64,000 nt of DNA from CBDDFN01 sp965227065 (GTDB lineage Bacteria; Pseudomonadota; Alphaproteobacteria; SPJN01), in contig CBDDFN010000001.1 in the NCBI GenBank assembly GCA_965227065.1, positions 47,152 to 111,151 on the forward strand. Direction: 5' to 3'. The notes beneath the pieces are model-generated. The model worked only from the letters and a program-made list of their open reading frames with translations. It was not told where the DNA came from and did not search any database. Both the position numbers and the translations under genes were made by a program. This document shows positions 54,932 to 62,517 of the stretch, piece by piece; within the stretch, counting starts at the first letter, position 1, and every line of letters starts with the position of its first letter.

Positions 54932-55191
54932 GATCGTTCCCTCTTTGATCGGACTTCTCATCCGTGAAAGGCCGCGACGTCACCCTCTGCACCAGTTCGT
55001 CGCGATCCGGGGGAAACGGTCCCAGCTACGTTGCACTGCAACAATACGTCATTTGACGTATATGGCGCTTTTTGCGCCACGCCCAACACATGTGCATTTT
55101 CCGATAAGGGATTGTTTTTATGGGATTAACTTTTTGATCCGCCGCGCGCTGCCTGTGTTGAAATGACACAGCAACAGCAGTGATCCAAATG
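54932..55191. promoter_or_regulatory. Control region of the urea-uptake/urease run
   Basis: 260 bp without a gene. It contains GTTGCACTGCAAC (55030-55042, inverted repeat), the shared element (55038-55061) and within it the perfect palindrome TACGTCATTTGACGTA (55045-55060). GGCGC-TTTTT-GCGCC at 55064-55078 can form a short hairpin. Distal to these, 55090-55190 shows nothing clear. Confidence 0.6.
55038..55061 (-). promoter_or_regulatory. Copy 2 of the shared urt motif, with 16-bp palindrome
   Basis: GCAACAAT, five bases, ATTTGACGTAT. Compared with 18531-18554, all eight bases of the first block and ten of eleven of the second agree. Here the five-base gap completes a perfect palindrome TACGTCATTTGACGTA, which suggests a dimeric DNA-binding protein; at 18640-18650 another half of it (TACGTCAAATG) occurs. 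Confidence 0.6.
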
Positions 55192-55704
55192 TCACGCGAA
55201 GCTGATCTCGACCATCAACTCTTCGGCCGCCTGTTCAAGATCGGCCTGCAGTGCGTCGCGCTCAACACCGGCGGGCAGGCTCGCTGCAATCCGGGCTGAA
55301 AACATGGGCTGGCCTGACATGGCCGCCGGTTCGTGGTCGGTTTTCATGCGGGTAATATTGACGTTGCGCTGCACCAGCCGTTCGGCAATCTCATTGACGA
55401 TTCCGGGATGATCAGCGCCGACAATCTCCACGGTGAACCCCGAATCGGGCGCGCCGGGCCCTTCGCTGTCCGCTTCGCGCAAGGTGATGGTGATATCGCC
55501 CTGGGCGAAATCCTGAAGGGCGCGGGACAACGCATCCTTGCTGGCATCAGCGACCTCAATCAGGATCAGGCCGGTAAAGGTGCCCGCAAGGTTGGCCATC
55601 CGGCTTTGCAGCCAGTTGCCGCCATTGTCGACCACCAGATCCGACACCGCCTTGACCAGTCCAGGACGGTCATTGGCCATCAAGGTCAAAACCAGTTTCG
55701 CCAT
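55192..55704 (-). CDS. ACT-domain protein (GcvR-like)
   Basis: 170 residues from MAKLVLTLMANDRPGLVKAVSDLVVDNGGNWLQSRMANLAGTFTG; the upstream in-frame extension has no similarity. Two tandem ACT domains, each with the N-D-R/H-P-G-x-V turn (NDRPGLV, ADHPGIVNEI). GcvR homologues regulate the glycine cleavage system by binding GcvA; no gcvA or gcv gene is in the window. An amino-acid-sensing regulator is the safest call. Divergent from the MpaB-type gene. Confidence 0.84.
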   Translation of the reverse strand: MAKLVLTLMANDRPGLVKAVSDLVVDNGGNWLQSRMANLAGTFTGLILIEVADASKDALSRALQDFAQGDITITLREADSEGPGAPDSGFTVEIVGADHPGIVNEIAERLVQRNVNITRMKTDHEPAAMSGQPMFSARIAASLPAGVERDALQADLEQAAEELMVEISFA

Positions 55705-55861
55705 GTGCTTGCCCCCTGTGTTGCGCCGCTCACTGCTGCCGCATCCGCAAACCGGGGTCAAGAGATCAGTGATCTTGACAAAAATGATCAAATGATATTT
55801 TTTATCGCCTGAACAATATTGATCCAGCAGCCTTTGCCAGCACCCATTGGGGGAGATCGCC

Positions 55862-57190
55862 ATGAACTATCAATCCACCTCGCCTTTCGGCGCCGATGTC
55901 GAAGCTCAGAAGACCGAAATTCCGGTCATGTATGGCAATGTCGATTTCAACGCCCTGCCCGAACGCTTCAACACCACACCCGGTGAATGGGGCCCCATCG
56001 GCAAAAAGCTGGAACCGATTGTCGAGGGGCTGATCGACAATGAAGAGATGGTCACCCGCATCCGCAAATACACCATGCTGGGCGACAAGGTGGCAGATGC
56101 TTACGCCGCGCTGATCCCTGAGCTTGGTTTTCGCACATTGATCGACATGCTCGAACAGGCCTGCGATCACGGGGTTGAGACGGTGCCGAATGCACCCAAA
56201 GAGCTGGTTAATTTCATCCGCTCGATGGAAGCCACGCCCGACTGGGTTGATATGAAATTGGTTGAACAGGGCATGCGCCAGGAACGCATTCCGCTCGCCA
56301 CCCTGTCGCCCTTTGTCATTCGCGGCGCTTTTATCGCGACCTTCATGAACAAATATACAGCACTTCCCATGGCGATGACCGGCACCCTGTCGGACACGAC
56401 TTCAGCCAAGCGCGTGTTTGAAACCGCAAGCTTCTTCACCGCCACCGCCATGCCGCACGCGCTTGACCGCTTTGGCGCGGGCTTCAAGGCCGCCGCCAAG
56501 GTGCGCCTCATGCACTCGATGGTGCGGTTCAACATTCTGCGTACCGGCCATTGGGACCTTGCCAAATATGGCGTGCCGATCCCGCAGGTTGACCAGATGC
56601 CCGCCGGCCTGATCGGCGTGTTCCTGATGTCGTTCAAGGTGCTGGGCAAGGGCCGCACGGAGTTTACGCCCGAAGAGCGTGCGCTGGTCGAAGCTTCGCG
56701 CTATCGCTGCTTCCTGCTGGGTCTGCCTGAAGAGCTGCTGGGGGAAACCCCGCAAGAGATTGCCGATCTCATGCTGACCCGCCACGCGACACTGAAATGC
56801 GAATTTGAAGACGAAACCTGCGGCCAGCTTGTCCGCGCCACCATGCAGGCTGAACTGTCGAGCGACACAAGCTTGCTGGGCCGGCTCAACCGCTGGATGG
56901 AACGGGGCTTTTCGAAATATTTCTTCATCCAGAATTTCTGCCAGGGCGATTTCGGCCAGGCCCGCGACATCGGCATCACTTATGACCTGGGCGACAAGAT
57001 CGCCACCGTTGTCGCGCTGATCACCGTGATGGGCAAGATGGGCTTTTATCAGGCCGCGGCCAAAATCCCGGGCCTTCGCGATGTCGCCGACCGGGCGCTG
57101 ACCCGCAAGCTGGCGAGCCTTCTGGACAGCTATGGCCATGCCGACTTTGTCACCGATGCGAGCAAATACAAGCTCGCCCCGGCTGAGTAA
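55862..57190 (+). CDS. Oxygenase MpaB family protein (DUF2236), long form
   Basis: 442 residues from MNYQSTSPFGADVEAQKTEIPVMYGN, with GGGGGAGAT before the ATG. The conserved middle has IRGAFIATFMNKYTALPMAMTGTL, a heme-axial-like His in ARVRLMHSMVRFNIL-type context (KVRLMHSMVRF), and YRCFLLGLPEELLGE. Longer than the copy at 26.4 kb, carrying extra N- and C-terminal helices. Followed without a gap by a TetR gene (TAATG overlap), so it is probably induced by its substrate. Substrate unknown; possibly a terpenoid or sterol side chain. Confidence 0.82.
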   Translation: MNYQSTSPFGADVEAQKTEIPVMYGNVDFNALPERFNTTPGEWGPIGKKLEPIVEGLIDNEEMVTRIRKYTMLGDKVADAYAALIPELGFRTLIDMLEQACDHGVETVPNAPKELVNFIRSMEATPDWVDMKLVEQGMRQERIPLATLSPFVIRGAFIATFMNKYTALPMAMTGTLSDTTSAKRVFETASFFTATAMPHALDRFGAGFKAAAKVRLMHSMVRFNILRTGHWDLAKYGVPIPQVDQMPAGLIGVFLMSFKVLGKGRTEFTPEERALVEASRYRCFLLGLPEELLGETPQEIADLMLTRHATLKCEFEDETCGQLVRATMQAELSSDTSLLGRLNRWMERGFSKYFFIQNFCQGDFGQARDIGITYDLGDKIATVVALITVMGKMGFYQAAAKIPGLRDVADRALTRKLASLLDSYGHADFVTDASKYKLAPAE

Positions 57191-57846
57191 TGGCGCGCTG
57201 GCAGGCCAAGACCGCCTACGCCAAAAGCGCCGACACACGCCGCACCATTCTTGATGCGGCGCTGGAAGCCTTTGGCGAGGCCTCGTTCGATGCGGTGTCG
57301 ACCCGCGCCATTGCGGCACGGGCCGGCGTCAACCAGCCGGCCATCGCCTATTATTTCAAAAACAAGGAAGGGCTCTACCGGGCCTGCGCGCAAGAGATTG
57401 TCGACCGCACCGCAGAGCGGACGGCCGAAGCCTCGATTGCCGCGCTTGAGGCATTGAACCGGAAGGCCGCGCCCGATGAAGCGCGCGCGCTGCTCAAAAC
57501 CCTGCTGGCGGATCTGGCCGATGTGCTCGTCTCTTCGGGCGAAGCCACAACCTGGGCAGCCTTCGTTCAGCGTGAGTTGAGCGATCCGGGCCCCGCCCAT
57601 GCCTTGTTGTCGGAACATCTGTGGTTGCCCGGCATCGACCTCGTCGCCCATCTGATCGCGGCAATCAAACAGGCCGGATCGGTGGATGATCAATCCCGTG
57701 TCGAAGCGATCATGCTGATCTCGAACCTTACCGTCTTTACCGCCGGCCGGTCGGTGTCGGCGCAAGCCATGGGGTGGAGCGATATGGGCGCAAGTGAACT
57801 CGCCCTCGTGCTGCGTGCCATCAATGCGCAGATCGACGGGATCTGA
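57190..57846 (+). CDS. TetR family regulator (CerR/DUF1956 type)
   Basis: 218 residues. Helix-turn-helix VSTRAIAARAGVNQPAIAYYFKNKEGLYRACAQEIV, the NQPAIAYYF recognition helix being typical of the CerR/YbiH branch, and a C-terminal ligand domain containing FVQRELSDPGPAHALL. Overlaps the oxygenase gene by one base. Probably controls that gene; converges with the next TetR gene with no gap. Confidence 0.85.
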   Translation: MARWQAKTAYAKSADTRRTILDAALEAFGEASFDAVSTRAIAARAGVNQPAIAYYFKNKEGLYRACAQEIVDRTAERTAEASIAALEALNRKAAPDEARALLKTLLADLADVLVSSGEATTWAAFVQRELSDPGPAHALLSEHLWLPGIDLVAHLIAAIKQAGSVDDQSRVEAIMLISNLTVFTAGRSVSAQAMGWSDMGASELALVLRAINAQIDGI

Positions 57847-58479
57847 TCACACACCCCGCCGGATCGCCTGAAGCGCCGCTTCGGCCACCACCCCTTCCAA
57901 CAAAGTCAGATGCTGCTCAACCGCATGGGCCGCCGTCACACCGGCCGCCTCATCCGGCGTCTTTGACATCGCCACCCAGCGGAAGTGAAAAGTGAGGACA
58001 ACGAGCGCCTGCTCCGCCCGGTCGCGCAGATTGACCCCGGTGCCGACAATAAGGCCCGCCTGTTCCAGGGCCATCAAAAGCTTGTGGCCATGCCGCACGG
58101 TTGAGCCCATGCCACCGCGAATATCATAGTCAATGTCGGCGACAAACGGCCCGTAAGAGCCTGAATCAACAAACAGGAATTTAAAGTCATCAAGCAGGCC
58201 GCGCCACGCCTTGAGAAACTCGGCATAGGCTTCAATGGGATCATCGCGGCGGGTGGCGCGAAAGTCGGTGCGGCAGCGCGCGCCGAAATCATGCTGGATG
58301 GCCAGCACCAGATCCTGCTTGGTTTTGTAGTGATACCACAGATTGCCTTCAGCCATGCCGATGCCCTGGGCCAGCTGGGCAATGGTGACATTGGTATAGC
58401 CCAGCCGGTTGAACATATCGCGTGCGGTATCGCGGATACGCTGTTTGGTGGGACTGTCTTTGCGCAGGGCGGCTTCCAT
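57847..58479 (-). CDS. TetR family transcriptional regulator
   Basis: 210 residues. Helix-turn-helix VTIAQLAQGIGMAEGNLWYHYKTKQDLVLAIQ. Ligand-binding domain FLKAWRGLLDDFKFLFVDSGSYGPFVADIDYDIR. It faces the dienoyl-CoA-reductase-like gene across 129 bp that contain two perfect 15 bp operators, so it should repress that gene and itself. No other gene is coupled to it. Confidence 0.87.
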   Translation of the reverse strand: MEAALRKDSPTKQRIRDTARDMFNRLGYTNVTIAQLAQGIGMAEGNLWYHYKTKQDLVLAIQHDFGARCRTDFRATRRDDPIEAYAEFLKAWRGLLDDFKFLFVDSGSYGPFVADIDYDIRGGMGSTVRHGHKLLMALEQAGLIVGTGVNLRDRAEQALVVLTFHFRWVAMSKTPDEAAGVTAAHAVEQHLTLLEGVVAEAALQAIRRGV

Positions 58480-58551
58480 GGATGTCCTCAGGCCAATCTT
58501 CGGGCCGATCTTGAGAGCGTCGTCAAAATTAACTTGCCCGCCAGTTTGCTT

Positions 58552-58586
58552 TAGGGTATCACCCTAGTCAATAGGGTTTAACCCTA
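58552..58586. promoter_or_regulatory. Two tandem perfect TetR operators (TAGGGT-N3-ACCCTA)
   Basis: TAGGGTATCACCCTA at 58552-58566 and TAGGGTTTAACCCTA at 58572-58586. Each is a perfect inverted repeat around three bases; centres are 20 bp (two helical turns) apart, on one DNA face. They lie between the divergent TetR gene and the reductase, 22 bp before the reductase ATG, a clear operator position. Confidence 0.85.
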
Positions 58587-58608
58587 AACAAAATTGGGGA
58601 TCGATACC

Positions 58609-60651
58609 ATGCTGCAAGACACCACCCATCGCTATCCGCATCTGTTTTCGCCGCTCAAGATCGGCACGACCCAGATCAAGAACCGCGCCTTGATGGGCTC
58701 AATGCATACCGGCCTGGAAGAAATGGAGGATGGTCACATCCGCATGGCCGCCTTTTTTGCCGAGCGGGCGCGCGGCGGTGTCGGCATGATCATCACCGGC
58801 GGCATCTCCCCCAATGATGAAGGCGGCATGGGCGCCCAGATGGCTTCTGACGCCGACGCCGCCCGTCACAAAGTCATCACAGATGCGGTGCATCAGGCTG
58901 ACCCGGACGTTAAAATCTGCATGCAGATCCTGCATATGGGTCCCCTGTCACCGCATGATCGCTGCGTCGCCCCCTCACCCGTGCGGTCGCGCATCTCACC
59001 GTTCGAGCCGCACGAACTCGATGAAGCCGGTATCCAGAAACAGATTGATGATTTCGCCAATTGCGCGCTGCATGCCCAGAAGGCGGGCTATGACGGCGTC
59101 GAGATTATCGGCTCGGCGGGTTATCTGGTTTCGACCTTCCTGGTCGAAAAAACCAACCGGCGCACTGACCAATGGGGCGGCTCTTACGAAAACCGCATGC
59201 GCTTTCCCCTCGAAATCGTGCGCCGATGCCGCGAAGCGGTCGGCCCTGACTTCATCCTGATCTTCCGGGTGGCGGCGATGGACATGCTGCAAGGCGGCAT
59301 GTCGTGGGACGAAGTCGTGCTGCTGTCGAAGGAGCTTGAGAAAGCCGGTATCGACGTTATCTCCACCCACTTCACCTGGCACGAAGCCGCCGTGCCGACC
59401 ATCGCCACCATGGTGCCGCGGGCGGCCTTCACGTCGGTCACCGGCCGGTTGCGCAAGGAACTGTCCATCCCGCTCATCACCTCAAACCGCATCAACATGC
59501 CCGACGTGGCCGAAGATGTGCTGACGCGCGGTGATGCTGACATTGTCTCCATGGCGCGCCCCATGCTCGCCGATGCCGATCTGGTGAAGAAAGCCGCCGA
59601 GGGCCGTGAAGACGAAATCAACACCTGCATTGCCTGCAATCAGGCCTGCCTTGATCATACATTTGACGGCTATCGCCGGGTGAGTTGCCTGGTCAATCCG
59701 CGCGCTTGCCATGAGCTTGAATTGACGTTTGAACCCACACAGACCCCCAAGCGCATCGCTGTTGTCGGCGCAGGCCCTGCCGGCATGAGCTTTTCGGTCG
59801 CCGCCGCCCAGCGCGGCCACAAAGTGGTTTTGTTTGAAGCCTCAAACGAAATTGGCGGTCAGTTCAATCTCGCCAAACGCATTCCCGGCAAGGAAGAGTT
59901 TTACGAAACCCTGCGCTACTTCAACCGCATGATCGACAAGGAACAGGTCGAGCTGCGGCTCAACACCCGCGCCACGGCTGAAAGCCTCACGCAAGAAGGC
60001 TTTGATGAAATCATCATCGCCACCGGCATTTCCCCGCGCACGCCCCAGCTTGACGGCATCACCCATCCCAAAGCGGTGCGCTATATTGATGTTATTCGCG
60101 GCGACGCCGAGGTCGGCCAAAAGGTTGCCATTATGGGCGCGGGCGGCATCGGCTTTGACGTGGCTGAGCTGATCAGCCACAAGGGCAAATCCGCTGCCCT
60201 CGACATCAATATTTTTGCCCGTGAATGGGGCGTGGATTTCAAGAACCATCCGCGCGGCGGCGTTACCGGGGTCGAACCCCATGTCGAAACCTCAGGCCGG
60301 GAAATCTATCTCATGCAGCGCAAGACGAGCGGCGTCGGAAAGGGCCTGGGCAAAACCACCGGCTGGACCCACCGCATGGCGCTCAAGCGGCGCGGGGTCA
60401 AAATGGTCAATGGCGTGGAATATCTGCGCATCGATGATGACGGGCTGCACTGTCTGATCCATGGCGAACCCGAAACGCTTGATGTCGACACCGTCATTGT
60501 CTGTGCGGGACAAGAACCTCTGCGCGAGCTTTACGATGCGCTGAAAGATAAAGGCCAGCCCGTCCATCTGGTCGGCGGCGCCTTTGAGGCCGCAGAGCTT
60601 GATGCCAAGCGCGCCATCAATCAGGCGAGCTATCTGGCCGCTGAAATTTGA
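58609..60651 (+). CDS. 2,4-dienoyl-CoA reductase-like FMN/FAD/4Fe-4S enzyme (OYE family)
   Basis: 680 residues from ATG 58609 (a TTG five codons earlier is weaker). The N-terminal TIM barrel has LKIGTTQIKNRALMGSMHTGLEE and GWDGGYDGVEIIGSAGYLVSTFL-type order (GYDGVEIIGSAGYLVSTFLVEKTNRRTDQWGGSYENR). Four Cys for the cluster (CIACNQACLDHTFDGYRRVSCLVNPRAC), then FAD motif VVGAGPAGMSFSVAAAQRG and NADPH motif IMGAGGIGFDVAELI. This is the full FadH layout: NADPH reduces 2,4-dienoyl-CoA from unsaturated fatty acids. Related enzymes act on other enones, so the symbol is provisional. TetR-regulated. Confidence 0.86.
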   Translation: MLQDTTHRYPHLFSPLKIGTTQIKNRALMGSMHTGLEEMEDGHIRMAAFFAERARGGVGMIITGGISPNDEGGMGAQMASDADAARHKVITDAVHQADPDVKICMQILHMGPLSPHDRCVAPSPVRSRISPFEPHELDEAGIQKQIDDFANCALHAQKAGYDGVEIIGSAGYLVSTFLVEKTNRRTDQWGGSYENRMRFPLEIVRRCREAVGPDFILIFRVAAMDMLQGGMSWDEVVLLSKELEKAGIDVISTHFTWHEAAVPTIATMVPRAAFTSVTGRLRKELSIPLITSNRINMPDVAEDVLTRGDADIVSMARPMLADADLVKKAAEGREDEINTCIACNQACLDHTFDGYRRVSCLVNPRACHELELTFEPTQTPKRIAVVGAGPAGMSFSVAAAQRGHKVVLFEASNEIGGQFNLAKRIPGKEEFYETLRYFNRMIDKEQVELRLNTRATAESLTQEGFDEIIIATGISPRTPQLDGITHPKAVRYIDVIRGDAEVGQKVAIMGAGGIGFDVAELISHKGKSAALDINIFAREWGVDFKNHPRGGVTGVEPHVETSGREIYLMQRKTSGVGKGLGKTTGWTHRMALKRRGVKMVNGVEYLRIDDDGLHCLIHGEPETLDVDTVIVCAGQEPLRELYDALKDKGQPVHLVGGAFEAAELDAKRAINQASYLAAEI

Positions 60652-60675
60652 CGCCAGCCGAACATGGCTTTCGCC

Positions 60676-60710
60676 AAGGCGCGCTCTTTGCCGGAGCGCG
60701 CCTTTTATTT
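60676..60710 (+). terminator. Rho-independent terminator after the reductase gene
   Basis: An 11 bp perfect stem (AAGGCGCGCTC/GAGCGCGCCTT) with a seven-base loop and a TTTTATTT tail, 24 bp past the stop codon. Confidence 0.9.
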
Positions 60711-60814
60711 TGCGGAATTCTTTTAAAAAAGCCTCCAAGATTCATTTATTCGACAATTATTTATATGAAGCGTACATTAATCCCCAATAAATAGAAGAAC
60801 GGGGGATAGATACA

Positions 60815-62497
60815 ATGGAATTCAATAAGAATGAACAGGAATTGATAGCCTATATCCACGCGCTTATGGGAGACGATGACCGGCTCGTCCACGATTTCAA
60901 CGATGACAAGCAATTCGACTATGCGGTGATGATGACCACAAAGCACCCTGATGCCGCAAACCGGCCCGGTGCGCTGGCCCATCTGAAACAGCTCCGCCAA
61001 GAACATCGCGCCGGCGTAATCTATCAATCCCCGGATCCGGCAACGACCAATGGCTGGATGAACATGTTTGAAATCCCAGGCCTTGGCCTGTCGAACACGG
61101 ACGGCCGGATCGCCGCGGACGGTTTCGGAACCGTGTATGGCGGCTACAGCGCCATGCATCTGGCTTTGGTCGTCCAGAATAATCAAACCGGCGACATCGT
61201 CGCTTCGGGATTTGCCGATGATCAAGCCGGAGAGCTTTTGTCGGTCAACACCGCGCTACCGGGGTCGACGGCGAGCAAGGATGTGACCGCCACAATGTAT
61301 TATAGCTTTTCCCCTCCGGTGACCGGCCTGCAATCCGGGCAATCATCGGGCGAGTCCGCCTCAGTGAAACGAAAACTCTACGCCAATGTGACCGGCGACC
61401 CGGTTTTGACCCATCCCGTCCGGCGCACCACAGCCCCGCTCAATCCCAAAGCCATCAATACTGGTTTGGGCCGCCCCTATAATGATCAGGGTGGCAACAC
61501 CCAGTTCGACTATGCCTTTAACCAGAGCAATGTTGCCCGGCCGCAGGGGCGCATACCGTTTGTGGGGCAGGTCAAGTTTTCCTCCGCCATCAAGTCACCC
61601 ATGCAGCCAGGCACCACGATATTGATCCATTCTTATGTGTCGAAAGAGGATGGCGGCGGCGGCGTCCGCCTGGACCCCGCCGATCTCAATCTTGTTTACA
61701 ACCGCTTCTCCATCAGCCCCGATGACAACACAACATTGCGCTGGAACCTGCCGCCCGCCGTTAGCAGTGGCGATCAAGGCGCGCCGATCGTTTTTTCCAA
61801 CATCGTCTGGCCGACCGAAACCGTGTCGTACTTTTACCTCAGCGTGATTGTAACCCTCGCCAACAATGAAACAGCCTTTGCCGCCGTGCAGAGCAAAATG
61901 ACACCGGATGAGGATGCGCTGGACGGCAATCTCAACATCATGCCGATTGAGTTTATCTGGCACTGTCTGGCCGAGGGAACGCCGGTCACCATGGCCGATG
62001 GAAGCACACGCCCGATAGAAGACATTGTGGCAGGCGACCAGGTTCTCAATGGCGAAACGGGAAATGCGAGCACAGTTGAATGGACCAATCGCGGTCTGCA
62101 TGCAGGTGCCGCCTACCGGCTTGAGACCGACGGCGAGACCAGCCTGACCCTGTCAGCCAACCACATTGTATTCACACCAGACGGCCCGCGCCGCGCAGAT
62201 GAAGTGAGCGCCGGCGACACGGTGCTCACGCCCGATGGCTCGCAAAGAATTCGCTCCTGCAGCGTCTGTGAAGATTTTGACGGGGTGATGTGCAATCTCG
62301 CTACCCGCGCATTTGACACAGACCCGGCCGCACCAGTGGCAAATTTTGTCGCTGCGGGCCTCATCGTGGGCGATGTCAATTCCCAGCGGGCGATCAAGCA
62401 AGCCAGACGGCGCGACATTGACTGGGTCAAGGCGCGCACCGATCCGATGTTTCACCCCGATATCGACGCCCGCTTTGCGCGCATGACCCATCGCTGA
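60815..62497 (+). CDS. Hint-domain protein with an uncharacterised N-terminal domain
   Basis: 560 residues. From Cys384 the chain has the Hint (hedgehog/intein) pattern: CLAEGTPVTMADGSTRPIEDIVAGDQVL, then LTLSANHIVFTPDGPRRADEVSAGDTVLTPDG, and a final strand NFVAAGLIVGDVNSQ. Cys at position 1 and a His in the B-block region are present; the usual terminal His-Asn is replaced by Gly-Asp, so protein splicing is unlikely but self-cleavage or processing is possible. Residues 1-383 match nothing I recognise; they are beta-rich (FVGQVKFSSAIKSPMQPGTTILIHSYVSKEDGGGG). No signal peptide. AT-rich upstream; co-transcribed with the phospholipase 20 bp downstream. Confidence 0.75.
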   Translation: MEFNKNEQELIAYIHALMGDDDRLVHDFNDDKQFDYAVMMTTKHPDAANRPGALAHLKQLRQEHRAGVIYQSPDPATTNGWMNMFEIPGLGLSNTDGRIAADGFGTVYGGYSAMHLALVVQNNQTGDIVASGFADDQAGELLSVNTALPGSTASKDVTATMYYSFSPPVTGLQSGQSSGESASVKRKLYANVTGDPVLTHPVRRTTAPLNPKAINTGLGRPYNDQGGNTQFDYAFNQSNVARPQGRIPFVGQVKFSSAIKSPMQPGTTILIHSYVSKEDGGGGVRLDPADLNLVYNRFSISPDDNTTLRWNLPPAVSSGDQGAPIVFSNIVWPTETVSYFYLSVIVTLANNETAFAAVQSKMTPDEDALDGNLNIMPIEFIWHCLAEGTPVTMADGSTRPIEDIVAGDQVLNGETGNASTVEWTNRGLHAGAAYRLETDGETSLTLSANHIVFTPDGPRRADEVSAGDTVLTPDGSQRIRSCSVCEDFDGVMCNLATRAFDTDPAAPVANFVAAGLIVGDVNSQRAIKQARRRDIDWVKARTDPMFHPDIDARFARMTHR

Positions 62498-62517
62498 GTG
62501 CGGGAGGCACCGTCACC

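Noticed and set aside
54932..55191. Guanidine (ykkC) riboswitch before the urea genes
   Set aside because: Conserved ykkC sequence blocks could not be found.
61964..62400. True intein in the Hint-domain protein
   Set aside because: No C-terminal extein of a known host protein, and the terminal His-Asn needed for splicing is missing.
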